Source: Thiohalocapsa sp963698775 | GTDB lineage: Bacteria > Pseudomonadota > Gammaproteobacteria > Chromatiales > Chromatiaceae | Direction of reading: 5' to 3' | Assembly (NCBI GenBank): GCA_963698775.1 | Contig: CAVOSE010000008.1 | Coordinates: forward strand, 9,004-73,003 | DNA: 64,000 nucleotides | Notes under the pieces: model-generated | Database searches by the model: none | Told to the model about the DNA's origin: nothing | Seen by the model: the letters and a program-made list of their open reading frames with translations, nothing else | Program-made: the position numbers and the translations under genes | Shown here: positions 35,012-45,340 of the stretch, in pieces | Numbering within the stretch: position 1 is the stretch's first letter | Layout of the letters: every line of letters starts with the position of its first letter

Positions 35012-35120
35012 ATCGCTCCAGACAGATGCGACGGCACGGCATTTCCTCTTCAAACCAGAAACGCCGAGCCGCGCTATCGATCCGGGGCTACCGTCTCACA
35101 GCATCCCGTCGAGGTTACGT

Positions 35121-35585
35121 ATGCGTTACAGATCGTTTCATCCGCGCACGGTAACGCTGGCACTCCTGCTGCCGTTGTCGTTGAGCACCACCGCCCACGC
35201 GATCGAAGAATCCGCCGGCGACATCCGTGCGTTCAGCTTCAGTGCCGAAACGCCTTACTTTTATCAGGGCGGCAAGGTCGACTTCGGTACCTACAACGGC
35301 TTCCGCCGTTACCACTCCGAATGTCATGTCTGTCACGGACCTGCCGGAATGGGCAGTTCCTACGCGCCGGCCCTGACCGAATCGATGGAAACCTTGAGCT
35401 TTCAGGACTTTGTGCACGTCATCGTGCAGGGACGGCAAGGCCAGGAAAACTTCGTCATGCCCAGTTTTGCGGAGAACATGAACGTGCTCCCGTACCTGCA
35501 TGATTTGTACGCCTACCTGAAGGCCCGCTCCGACGGAGCGATTCCCGGCGCCGCGCGCCCGGATAAATTCCCGAAAAGCAAGTGA
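35121..35585 (+). CDS. xoxG: Cytochrome c electron acceptor of XoxF
   Basis: An exported 154-residue monohaem cytochrome c: signal peptide ending STTAHA, haem site CHVCHGPAGMGSSYAPAL and Met ligand candidates in FVMPSFAENM. Its place between xoxF and xoxJ identifies it as XoxG, which takes electrons from XoxF in the periplasm. Its stop overlaps the GTG start of xoxJ. Confidence 0.92.
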   Translation: MRYRSFHPRTVTLALLLPLSLSTTAHAIEESAGDIRAFSFSAETPYFYQGGKVDFGTYNGFRRYHSECHVCHGPAGMGSSYAPALTESMETLSFQDFVHVIVQGRQGQENFVMPSFAENMNVLPYLHDLYAYLKARSDGAIPGAARPDKFPKSK

Positions 35586-36445
35586 TAGCGGACCACGACA
35601 TGCGCGCCACTATGCCGTGGAGGGCTGTTTTGCTCTGCCTCGCGCTGACACTGCCCGCCCTCTCCGCGCAGGGCGCGGCCGGGGATCATGAGGGGCGCAA
35701 TACCGACCACTTCACGGTCTGCGGCGATCCGAACAACCTGCCCTTCTCCAATCGCGAGATGCAGGGCTTCGAAAACCGCGTTGCCGAGATCATCGCGACC
35801 GCTCTCGACCGACCGTTGCATTACCGCTGGTGGCCGCAGAGCGTTGGCTTCGTCCGCAACACATTACAGGTGCGGCGCTGCGACCTGGTGATGGGCATCA
35901 CGTCCGTCAACGAGATGGTGCAGAACACCAATCCGTACTATCGCTCGGTCTACAGTCTGGTGCAGCGGGCAGACGGCAGCCCTCGTATCGAATCATTGTC
36001 AGACCCGGCACTGAAAGAGCTGCGGCTCGGCGTGGTAGCTGGCACGCCACCGGCAACGCTGATCGCCAATTATGGTTTGATGGCCCAGACCCGCCCCTAC
36101 CAACGCACCGTCGATACGCGGCACCTCGCACCGGCGAAGCAGGCCGTCGATGACGTCGCCGCGGGCGTCACCGACATCGCGGTTGTTTGGGGACCCATCG
36201 CCGGCTATGGCGCTGCGCAGCAGACACCGCCGCTACTGGTGACGCCCCTGCCGGCTCAGGTCGATGACGTACCCTTGGCGTTCAATGTCTCGATGGGCCT
36301 GCGCCATCGCGAGAAAGCTTGGAAGCACGAGATCAATACGCTGATCGAGCGTTTGCAACCAGAGTTTCGGCGCGTGCTGCTGGACTACGGCGTGCCGTTA
36401 CTGGATGCCCAAGACCACCTGATTCAAGCCGCAACCGACCCCTGA
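35582..36445 (+). CDS. xoxJ: XoxJ periplasmic binding-protein-like accessory protein
   Basis: A 287-residue exported protein of the substrate-binding-protein fold: VCGDPNNLPFSNREMQGFENRVAE, RWWPQSVGFVRNTL, CDLVMGIT and TNPYYRSVYSLV. XoxJ/MxaJ proteins are thought to help mature the apo-dehydrogenase. GTG 35582 overlaps the xoxG stop; ATG 35600 is an alternative start six codons in. Confidence 0.9.
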   Translation: MIADHDMRATMPWRAVLLCLALTLPALSAQGAAGDHEGRNTDHFTVCGDPNNLPFSNREMQGFENRVAEIIATALDRPLHYRWWPQSVGFVRNTLQVRRCDLVMGITSVNEMVQNTNPYYRSVYSLVQRADGSPRIESLSDPALKELRLGVVAGTPPATLIANYGLMAQTRPYQRTVDTRHLAPAKQAVDDVAAGVTDIAVVWGPIAGYGAAQQTPPLLVTPLPAQVDDVPLAFNVSMGLRHREKAWKHEINTLIERLQPEFRRVLLDYGVPLLDAQDHLIQAATDP

Positions 36446-37092
36446 TGCGTGCCTGCGTTAGCACCCGGCCTCGCCGGAAGCCACGCGCTATTTTCACCGC
36501 GGCGTTGAACGCACTGGGCGGCCATGCGCCAGCCGCCGCGGTGATCGCCTTGTCCTCCTTGTGTCTGACGTCGTCGGCCCAGTTGCGGGCCGATGACCAG
36601 GCACTTCTTTTTGCACCGAACGGCTACCGTATCGACCAGTTCCGAGCGCCGGTGCCGACCACGGTAGAAGGCGCCAACACCGTCGACACCGCAGCCCTGC
36701 GGCGTCTCCTGAATAGGGCCGGCGAGTCGGTCGCCCTCATTGACGTCTTGCCTGCCCCTCCACGACCAGCCAAGCTTGCCGCGGACACCCTCTGGCTGCC
36801 GGCGCCACACCATAGCCTCCCCAATGCCACCTGGTTACCCAACGTCGGGTATGGCCGAATCTCCGACGAGATCGACGCCTATTTTCGCGCCAACCTCGCG
36901 CGGCTGACGAACTCGGACCAGGACCGCCCCGTCGTCGTCTTCTGCCAGGCCGATTGCTGGATGTCTTGGAATGCGGCCCGTCGTGCCGCCGAATACGGCT
37001 ATGCATCGGTGTACTGGTATCCGGAGGGCACGACCGGCTGGGAGCAAGCGGGCTACGCCCTCGCCGTCGTTCGACCGGTGCCGGCGGACTGA
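36445..37092 (+). CDS. PQQ-dependent catabolism-associated CXXCW motif protein (rhodanese-like)
   Basis: A 215-residue exported protein with an Ala/Leu-rich signal segment and a rhodanese-like domain ending VVFCQADCWMSWNAARRAAEYGY and VYWYPEGTTGWEQAG. CQADCW is the CXXCW signature of a family found with PQQ-dependent alcohol dehydrogenases; the reaction is unknown, and a thiol or cofactor maturation role is inferred. ATG 36445 overlaps the xoxJ stop by one base. Confidence 0.9.
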   Translation: MRACVSTRPRRKPRAIFTAALNALGGHAPAAAVIALSSLCLTSSAQLRADDQALLFAPNGYRIDQFRAPVPTTVEGANTVDTAALRRLLNRAGESVALIDVLPAPPRPAKLAADTLWLPAPHHSLPNATWLPNVGYGRISDEIDAYFRANLARLTNSDQDRPVVVFCQADCWMSWNAARRAAEYGYASVYWYPEGTTGWEQAGYALAVVRPVPAD

Positions 37093-37156
37093 CCGGCTTT
37101 ACAGGCCTCCGCTGAGAAGAAGACACGAAACGGGCACGCCGGCGGCCACCGGGCGG

Positions 37157-37248
37157 GCTGGCATCCACAATGCTCGTCGGCTGGCACGCAGAATGCGGTT
37201 CGGCTGGCATGGAGAATGCGGTTCGACTGGCATGGAGAATGCAGTAGC
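37157..37248 (+). repeat. Four 23-base tandem repeats upstream of the second xoxF
   Basis: Four head-to-tail units of 23 bases, the cleanest being GCTGGCATGGAGAATGCGGT plus TCG (37203-37225); units start at 37157, 37180, 37203 and 37226. They end 110 bases before the xoxF2 start and have no non-repetitive spacers. They could be protein-binding sites or a recently expanded repeat. Confidence 0.8.
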
Positions 37249-37358
37249 GTTTTCGTCGACAAACATCGACCTTTTCCGGCTAGTGAATGATTCCGGCCTC
37301 TTCGTTACCAAAAGACCAGCTAAGAACCAAACCACCTGAAGAACGAGGTATCTAGACC

Positions 37359-39350
37359 ATGATGGAGTTCAAGACCATCGCCGGTGCGGCAATCGCCGTC
37401 GGCGTCCTCGGATTCGTCATCGCTAACAGACCACAACAAGAATCGGCTCCCCCAGCCCCGATCGCAGCCGCTCCAGCTAAAGAGACCAAAGAGACCGCCA
37501 TCACAACGGCCGCGGTCGATGCTGCGGCGACTCAGGCCGACGTCGCCGTCGTCGCAACGACCGCGGAAGAAGCCGCAGCGCCCGCCGCTGCCCCAACCCC
37601 AACCGCAGCCCCAACCATCGGCACCGCAGTCGGTAACCTCGAGATGATGCAGAACAACCCGAAGGATTGGGTCATGCAGAACGGCAACTACGCGAGCCAA
37701 CGCTACAGCTCGCTCGCTCAGATCAACAGGGATAACGTCAAAGACCTTCAAGTCGCCTGGAGCTTCTCCACCGGTGTGCTGCGCGGTCACGAGGGTGGTC
37801 CGCTGGTGATCGGCGACGTGATGTATATCCACACACCCTTCCCCAACAAGGTCTTCGCCCTCGACCTGAAGGACGACGGCAGGATCATCTGGAAGTACGA
37901 GCCGCGCCAAGACAGCAGCGTCATCCCGGTGATGTGCTGCGACACCGTCAACCGCGGCGTTGCCTACGGCGACGGCAAGATCTTCCTCTACCAGGCCGAC
38001 ACCACGCTGGTCGCCCTCAATGCCAAGACCGGCGAAAAGCTCTGGTCGGTGTCCAACGGCGACCCGAGCAAGGGCGAGACCGGCACCGCGGCGCCGATGG
38101 TGGTCAAGGACAAGGTCTACGTCGGTATCTCCGGTGGTGAGTTCGGCGTGCGTGGTCACCTGACCGCCTACAACATCGCCGACGGCTCGCAGGCCTGGCG
38201 CGGCTATTCGATGGGGCCGGACTCCGATACGCTGATGGACCCGATCAAGACCACCCATCTCGGCCAGCCGGTGGGCGAGAACTCCGGCACCAACACCTGG
38301 GAAGGCGATCAGTGGAAGATCGGCGGCGGCACCACCTGGGGCTGGTTCTCCTATGATCCGGATCTCAACCTGGTCTACTACGGCAGCGGCAACCCGAGTA
38401 CCTGGAACCCGGTGCAACGCCCCGGCGACAACCGCTGGTCGATGACCATCTGGGCACGTGACGTCGACACCGGTATGGCCAAGTGGGTCTATCAGATGAC
38501 GCCCCACGACGAATGGGACTACGACGGCGTCAACGAGATGATCCTGGCCGAGAAGGAGATCGACGGTAAGCAGCGCAAGGTGCTGGTGCACTTCGACCGC
38601 AACGGCTTCGCCTACACCATGGACCGTGAGAACGGCGATCTGCTGGTGGCGGAGAAGTATGACCCGGCGGTCAACTGGGCCACCCATGTCGACATGGAGA
38701 CCGGCCGTCCGCAGGTGGTGGCGCAATACTCTACCGATCACCAGGGCGAGGATGTGAACACCACCGGCATCTGCCCGGCGGCGCTCGGCACCAAGGATCA
38801 GCAGCCGGCCTCCTACTCGCCCAAGTCCGGCGTGTTCTACGTGCCCACCAACCATGTCTGCATGGACTACGAGCCGTTCCAGGTCTCCTACACCGCCGGT
38901 CAGCCCTATGTCGGCGCGACGCTGAGCATGTACCCGGCACCGGGCGGCGACAACCTGGGCAACTTCATTGCCTGGGATGCGGTCGAGGGCAAGATCCTGT
39001 GGTCCAACCCGGAGAAGTTCTCGGTCTGGTCCGGGGCGCTGTCCACCGCTGGCGACATCGTCTTCTACGGCACCCTGGAGGGCTATCTGAAGGCAGTCGA
39101 TGCCGCCACCGGCGAGGAACTCTACAAGTTCAAGACGCCGTCGGGCATCATCGGCAACGTCAACACCTATGAGCACAACGGCAAGCAGTACGTCGCCGTG
39201 CTCTCGGGTCTCGGCGGTTGGGCCGGCATCGGCATGGCCGCCGGTCTGGAAGACCCGCAGGCCGGTCTCGGCGCGGTCGGCGCCTACGCCTCGCTGAGTA
39301 ACTACACCCAGCTCGGCGGACAGCTGACCGTGTTCGAACTGCCCAACTAA
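37359..39350 (+). CDS. xoxF: Second XoxF methanol dehydrogenase with N-terminal membrane anchor and Ala/Pro/Thr linker
   Basis: A 663-residue XoxF whose catalytic part is identical in protein sequence to the first copy from VAWSFSTGVLRG onward (catalytic Asp387, lanthanide Asp389). Instead of a signal peptide it has a single hydrophobic helix (residues 7-22, IAGAAIAVGVLGFVIA) with no clear signal-peptidase site. A linker of about 65 residues rich in Ala, Pro, Thr and Glu then reaches the propeller at NPKDWVMQ. This predicts an inner-membrane-anchored enzyme with a mobile periplasmic domain, unusual for a normally soluble family. Only experiment can show whether the helix is retained or cleaved. 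Translation starts at ATG 37359, with a weak CGAGG upstream. Confidence 0.93.
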   Translation: MMEFKTIAGAAIAVGVLGFVIANRPQQESAPPAPIAAAPAKETKETAITTAAVDAAATQADVAVVATTAEEAAAPAAAPTPTAAPTIGTAVGNLEMMQNNPKDWVMQNGNYASQRYSSLAQINRDNVKDLQVAWSFSTGVLRGHEGGPLVIGDVMYIHTPFPNKVFALDLKDDGRIIWKYEPRQDSSVIPVMCCDTVNRGVAYGDGKIFLYQADTTLVALNAKTGEKLWSVSNGDPSKGETGTAAPMVVKDKVYVGISGGEFGVRGHLTAYNIADGSQAWRGYSMGPDSDTLMDPIKTTHLGQPVGENSGTNTWEGDQWKIGGGTTWGWFSYDPDLNLVYYGSGNPSTWNPVQRPGDNRWSMTIWARDVDTGMAKWVYQMTPHDEWDYDGVNEMILAEKEIDGKQRKVLVHFDRNGFAYTMDRENGDLLVAEKYDPAVNWATHVDMETGRPQVVAQYSTDHQGEDVNTTGICPAALGTKDQQPASYSPKSGVFYVPTNHVCMDYEPFQVSYTAGQPYVGATLSMYPAPGGDNLGNFIAWDAVEGKILWSNPEKFSVWSGALSTAGDIVFYGTLEGYLKAVDAATGEELYKFKTPSGIIGNVNTYEHNGKQYVAVLSGLGGWAGIGMAAGLEDPQAGLGAVGAYASLSNYTQLGGQLTVFELPN

Positions 39351-39397
39351 ACCGCAACCACGGCCAGCGCCGCCCCTGCTCCATCGGGGCGGCGAGC
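37752..39397 (+). repeat. Long near-identical repeat, copy 2
   Basis: Partner of 33308-34953. The match includes the 3' untranslated hairpin, and the REP-like pair beyond it is also shared apart from a short different stretch (39398-39400). The 5' edge lies inside the coding sequence at the codons for VAWSF. Confidence 0.9.
39368..39394 (+). terminator. Hairpin downstream of the second xoxF
   Basis: Same CGCCGCCCC/GGGGCGGCG stem and nine-base loop as after the first copy, 18 bases past the stop, without a T-run. Confidence 0.55.
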
Positions 39398-39400
39398 CGT

Positions 39401-39454
39401 AGGGGCGAATTCATTCGCCCATGCCCAAGCCACCGGGCGAATCAATTCGCCCCT
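39401..39454. repeat. Paired REP-like palindromes after the second xoxF
   Basis: Identical layout to 34958-35011: two GGGCGAAT-type palindromes around the same spacer. Confidence 0.8.
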
Positions 39455-39766
39455 TGGCGCCGAACAGAGGCAATGGCGCGGCATTCGCCTTCTGTGTCGC
39501 ACTGGCAGTCAAGTCGCCCGGCCATGCTCGTTGAAGACCAACCTCAATCCGACATCATCTTATTTCTCGGCGCCCAATCCCGGCAGGCTCTGGAAGGGCC
39601 TGATGCGGGGGCGCTTGGGGCAATACTCTGCGGTGGAGGCGCGGTCGACAGATAGGCCGTCGCTGACTCGCCGGTAGTCCTGACACGCGCAAGGCAGCCG
39701 CGAAGGTCGTCGCCCAGGACGCTGCTGTACTAAACTGGTCGCTGGTGCACTTGTCCAGATCGGCCC
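39455..39766. other. Intergenic region with no recognised gene
   Basis: About 310 bases after the xoxF2 repeat. Short frames on both strands look like degraded sequence; I see no conserved motif. It marks the edge of the C1 island. Confidence 0.4.
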
Positions 39767-39925
39767 ATGCAACGCAAACCCTTGCCCATCGGCATCCAGA
39801 ACTTTCGGGAGATCCGGGAGGGCGGACACTATTACGTCGACAAGACCCAGTTTGCGCTGCGGCTCGGAACACTAAGCCAGCGACCTCCCGCCATTGCTCA
39901 CGCCGCGAACTGGCGAGCCAATTGA
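39767..39925 (+). pseudogene. 5' fragment of an AAA-ATPase-like/PD-(D/E)XK nuclease family gene
   Basis: The frame MQRKPLPIGIQNFREIREGG followed by HYYVDKTQ matches the usual start of AAA-ATPase-like proteins (PF09820 type), which are about 500 residues long. The similarity stops after some 35 codons, and the frame closes in the 3' end of the convergent sufS-sufE gene. It is a truncated remnant. Confidence 0.65.
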
Positions 39926-41721
39926 CGCAGGCGCTGCACCATGGCCGAAAGCCCATTGCGACGGGACATACTGAGGTTTTGATTCAGCCCGATGCGAGCG
40001 AAGAAGGCGTCGATGTCAAAGGCAAGAATCCGCGCCGCGTGCTGTCCGGAATAGAGTTGTTGCAGCATCGCGATCAGGCCGCGCACAATGTTGGCATCGC
40101 TGTCGGCCAAGAACTCGATGACGTCGTCGGTGCCGGGCTTGAGCCTCGCGGCGATATGCACGGTGCTTTGGCAGCCCGCGACGTAATTCGCCGCGTTCTT
40201 CAGGGCCGCGGGCATCGGCGGCAGTTTGTCACCGAGGTCAATGATATGTTCGTGACGCATCGGCCAGTCGGGCAACAAGGAGAACAGAGCCGCGATCTCG
40301 TTTGCCGCGGCGTCGGGGGAATCCGCGACCGCGGCCGGATAGTCGGCGACCAAATCCGAATCCGACGAACTGGTGCCCTGGGGGTTCAGTATCGCGACCG
40401 ATGCCTGGCTGGGGCGGCCATCCTTCGGAGCACTCCGGATGGCCCTCACGCTGGCGGTGTGTCCGGCGCGCTGGACGATCTCCGCAAGGGCCTCGACCAA
40501 CCGATCGATATCTTGCATGGAGTTGTAGACCCCCAGCGACGCGCGTGCGGTGGCGCTGACGCCGAGCCGTTGCATCAAAGGCTGACAACAGTGGTGTCCA
40601 GTGCGGATGCAGATGGCTCGCAAGTCCAGTTGCGTACCGACATCGAGCGTGGCGATTGGCGGATCGTTCAGCGTGAACGAGATTACGCCGCTCTTGTGCC
40701 GCGCGGTACCTTTGATCTCGAGTCCTGGAATCTGACCCAGGCCTTCAGTTGCATGCCGCAGCAGGCGCTGTTCGTGGGCGCCGATACGCTCGAGTCCGAC
40801 CGACTTGATCCAGTCAATGGCCGCCGACAGGCCTACCGCGCCAGAGATGTTCGGCGTCCCCGCCTCGAACTTGTTGGGCAAAGCGGCGTAGGTGGTCTCG
40901 GCAAAGCTGACGCGATCGACCATGTCACCGCCGCCCTGGTACGGGGGCATGGCATCGAGCAATCGGCGCTTGCCGTAGAGCACGCCGATGCCGGTCGGCC
41001 CATAGAGCTTGTGCCCGGAAAAGGCGTAGAAATCGGCGTCGAGGGCCTGGACATCGGTAGCACCGTGGGCAATCCATTGCGCCCCATCGATCAGTGCCAA
41101 GGCGCCCGCGGCATGCGCCTCGGCAATGATTTCGCGCACCGGATTGATGCTGCCGAGGGCATTGGAGACATGATTCACCGCCACCAAACGCGTGCGGCTC
41201 GACAGCAGCCGGCGATAGTCGTCGAGCAGTAACTCGCCAGCGTCGTTGATCGGGATGACCTTGATCCGGGCGCCGGTTGCCTGGGCCACCAATTGCCAGG
41301 GTACGATGTTGGAATGATGCTCCAGTGCCGACAGGATGATCTCATCGCCAGGGTGGAGGTTGGCCCGCCCCCAGGCGGAAGCCACCAGATTAATGGATTC
41401 GGTGGTGCCACGGGTGAATAGACACTCCGCCGGCTCGGCGGCATTGATGAATCGGGCCACCACCGTGCGCGCGTTTTCGTACAGGCGCGTCGCGGTCTGC
41501 GATAGTTGATAGACACCGCGGTGGATGTTGGCGTGATGGCGGAGATGGTAGTCACTAACGGCATCGATCACCGCCTCGGGCTGCTGGGTACTGGCGGCGC
41601 TGTCGAGAAACACCAGCGCCTGGCCGTGGACCCGCGACCGTAGGATCGGGAACTGGGCACGCACATCGGCGAGATCCGATGGGGTCATGTCAGCGATTGC
41701 TGGGCGGTTTGAAGCTGTCAT
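39898..41721 (-). CDS. sufS: Cysteine desulfurase SufS fused to SufE
   Basis: A 607-residue two-domain protein. The first about 410 residues are a SufS-type PLP enzyme: FLDSAASTQQP, HRGVYQLS, PLP lysine in SGHKLYGPTG and active-site cysteine in RTGHHCCQPLMQ. After a linker of about 60 polar residues comes a complete SufE domain with its sulfur-accepting cysteine in NYVAGCQSTVHIAARL. The fusion couples sulfur mobilisation and transfer for Fe-S cluster assembly. ATG 41721 is used; ATG 41688 is an alternative. No other suf genes are adjacent. Confidence 0.93.
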   Translation of the reverse strand: MTASNRPAIADMTPSDLADVRAQFPILRSRVHGQALVFLDSAASTQQPEAVIDAVSDYHLRHHANIHRGVYQLSQTATRLYENARTVVARFINAAEPAECLFTRGTTESINLVASAWGRANLHPGDEIILSALEHHSNIVPWQLVAQATGARIKVIPINDAGELLLDDYRRLLSSRTRLVAVNHVSNALGSINPVREIIAEAHAAGALALIDGAQWIAHGATDVQALDADFYAFSGHKLYGPTGIGVLYGKRRLLDAMPPYQGGGDMVDRVSFAETTYAALPNKFEAGTPNISGAVGLSAAIDWIKSVGLERIGAHEQRLLRHATEGLGQIPGLEIKGTARHKSGVISFTLNDPPIATLDVGTQLDLRAICIRTGHHCCQPLMQRLGVSATARASLGVYNSMQDIDRLVEALAEIVQRAGHTASVRAIRSAPKDGRPSQASVAILNPQGTSSSDSDLVADYPAAVADSPDAAANEIAALFSLLPDWPMRHEHIIDLGDKLPPMPAALKNAANYVAGCQSTVHIAARLKPGTDDVIEFLADSDANIVRGLIAMLQQLYSGQHAARILAFDIDAFFARIGLNQNLSMSRRNGLSAMVQRLRQLARQFAA

Positions 41722-41769
41722 AAGCGATGTCGATTCCCGTAGAACCCCAGTTCGACAGTTGGTCCGTTT

Positions 41770-41827
41770 GTGGGGACGAATTGATTCGCCGAGTCGATGC
41801 CTTCCGTGCGACTGAAGTCGCACCTAC
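41770..41827. repeat. REP-like two-hairpin element
   Basis: GGGGACGAATTGATTCGCC is followed 15 bases later by the perfect palindrome GTGCGACTGAAGTCGCAC (41806-41823). The same two-part design occurs at 7217-7271. Confidence 0.7.
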
Positions 41828-41847
41828 GTCTTGGTTACGCTAAGGCA

Positions 41848-42441
41848 TCACGGCCGCTGGGCGACTAGCAGTGCCTCGTCGCGTAGACCCAAACGGGTAT
41901 CGCCAATCGTCCCTTCCTCCCGATACACCCGCACGATCAAACCGGCGAACAGTCCGAGGAGTTCGTTGCGTTCCAGCCGGAAACGCGGTGACGACGGGCC
42001 GACATCCGTCACATGCTCACGGACGAAGGTCTGATAGTACAGGAGACCGCCGGGGCGAAGCGCAGCGACGATGGCAGGCACAAGGTCGCGATCGAGGAAA
42101 TGGGCGACGACGATGACGTCGAAGCTGTCGGGGTCCGGCGGTGACGCCACCAGGTCCCGCACCTGCGCGTGGAGCTGGAGCCTCTGCACCGCGGCGGCCG
42201 CTCGCAGGCGTTCGCAGGCAACCGGCGACAGGTCCCAGGCGCGCACCTCAAGGCCATGCCGCGCCAGCAGCAGGGCATTGGCGCCTAGCCCACAGGCCAG
42301 ATCCAGCGCCCTGCCCCGCGCCGGCAACAGGTGTTGGTTCTCTTGCAGCACCGTGGCGGGCGCACGCAGCTCAGGCGGCGACGCGCGGTAACGCTCATCC
42401 CACTTACGCGTCAGGGCCTCCGTGCCGAGATCGGCCTTCAT
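41848..42441 (-). CDS. Class I SAM-dependent methyltransferase (TehB-like)
   Basis: A 197-residue methyltransferase with KWDERY at the start, the SAM-binding ALDLACGLGANALLLARHG, the acidic loop VRAWDLSPVA and VIVVAHFLDR. It resembles tellurite-resistance/thiopurine-type methyltransferases often found in gammaproteobacteria; the substrate is unknown. It lies six bases downstream of metZ and may be co-transcribed. Confidence 0.82.
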   Translation of the reverse strand: MKADLGTEALTRKWDERYRASPPELRAPATVLQENQHLLPARGRALDLACGLGANALLLARHGLEVRAWDLSPVACERLRAAAAVQRLQLHAQVRDLVASPPDPDSFDVIVVAHFLDRDLVPAIVAALRPGGLLYYQTFVREHVTDVGPSSPRFRLERNELLGLFAGLIVRVYREEGTIGDTRLGLRDEALLVAQRP

Positions 42442-42447
42442 CGATTC

Positions 42448-43675
42448 TCAGCCCGCGGCCAGCCCGGCTGCCAGGTCCGCCTGGATGTCCGCGACCGATT
42501 CCAGGCCGACGGCGATCCGGATCAGTCCTTCGGTGATCCCAGACGCCTCGCGCGCCTCCGGACTCAAGCGACCGTGGGTCGTGCTGGCGGGGTGGGTGAT
42601 GGTGGTCTTGGTATCGCCCAGGTTGGCGGTGATGGAGCACAGGCGGGTCGCGTCGATGATGCGCCAAGCGGCTTCGCGCCCCCCCGCCACCTCAAAGGAG
42701 ACGATACCGCCGCCGGCACGCTGTTGGGCATCGACGCCGACCAGGTGATGCTGCGGATGGCTGTCCAGACCTGGGTAATGCACCCGCTTCACGCCGGACT
42801 GGACAACCAGCCAGCGCGCCAACTCCAAAGCCGCGGCGGAATGGGCCAACATGCGCAGTTCCAGCGTCTCCAGGCCCTTGAGGAACAGCCAGGCATTGAA
42901 TGGGCTCAAAGAGGGTCCGGCCGTGCGCACGACGCCGAATACGTCCTCGCCGACGCGCTTGGCGTCGCCGACCACCGCGCCACCGACGCAGCGCCCCTGG
43001 CCGTCGAGGTACTTGGTGGCGGAGTGGATCACCAGGTCTGCGCCCAGGGCCAACGGCCGCTGTAGCGCCGGGGTGCAGAAACAGTTGTCCACCGCCAGCA
43101 CGCAGCCGTGCGCATGCGCCAAGGCCGCCAGCGGCTCGATCGCGGTCATCTCCGCGAGCGGGTTCGACGGTGTTTCGAGAAACAGCAGGCGCGTCGTTGG
43201 GCGGATCGCCGCGGCCCAGGCGTCAAGAGCGTTCAGTTCGACATAGGTCGTCTCGACGCCGAAACGGGCCATGTACTTGTCGAACAACATTGTGGTGCTG
43301 CCGAACACGCTCCGCGACGAGACGATGTGGTCCCCGGCCTGGAGCAGCCCCATGCAGGTGGCCAGGATGGCCGACATGCCGGAGGCGGTGGCAACGCATG
43401 CATCGCCACCTTCCAGCACCGCGAGGCGCTGCTCGAAGGCGCGCACGGTCGGGTTGGTGAAGCGCGAGTAGATGTTGCCCGGCAGCTCACCGGAAAAACG
43501 GGCGGCCGCTTCGGCGGCATTGGCGAACACGAAGCTCGACGTGGTAAAGATAGGCTCGCAATGCTCGCCTTCGGCCGTGCGTTGATGACCGACGCGAATG
43601 GCCCGCGTCGCCAAGCTCCAGTGCTCCGACGCCGCGTCTTCGGGGGCCGATGTCGGCGCGGTTGCCGCTGGGGAT

Positions 43676-43698
<23 letters not shown>
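42448..43698 (-). CDS. metZ: O-succinylhomoserine sulfhydrylase
   Basis: A Cys/Met-metabolism PLP enzyme: GEHCEPIFTTSSFVF, GNIYSRFTNPTVRAFEQRLA, TASGMSAILA, LAVDNCFCTPALQRPL and the PLP lysine in VIHSATKYLDGQG. It makes homocysteine directly from O-succinylhomoserine and sulfide. No ATG lies at a sensible place; TTG 43698 gives 416 residues with an N-terminal extension similar in length to other MetZ proteins. The start lies inside the purF 3' end, the usual purF-metZ arrangement in gammaproteobacteria. Confidence 0.92.
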
Positions 43699-45190
<1,492 letters not shown>

Positions 45191-45340
45191 GGATCACCTC
45201 ACTGCAGACGGCCGATCACGATCAAGACTGTTCGAACGAGTCGGTTAGCCACCTAGAAGCGGCTTCGCGCCCGTTCAGTACATGCCGCGTGGCCCAAGTC
45301 GGGGGGTTGGTTCGCCGCCCCGATCGAGCCCCATCCTAGC

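Noticed and set aside
33266..35053. 595-residue open frame antisense to xoxF, repeated as 618 residues at 37320-39176
   Set aside because: It is the reverse-frame shadow of a GC-rich gene; the sense strand is a perfect XoxF and the antisense product matches no family.
37157..37248. CRISPR array
   Set aside because: Units are contiguous 23-mers with no unique spacers and no cas genes.
39745..41232. 495-residue plus-strand frame over sufS-sufE
   Set aside because: Antisense to a complete SufS-SufE; only its first codons overlap a different real remnant.
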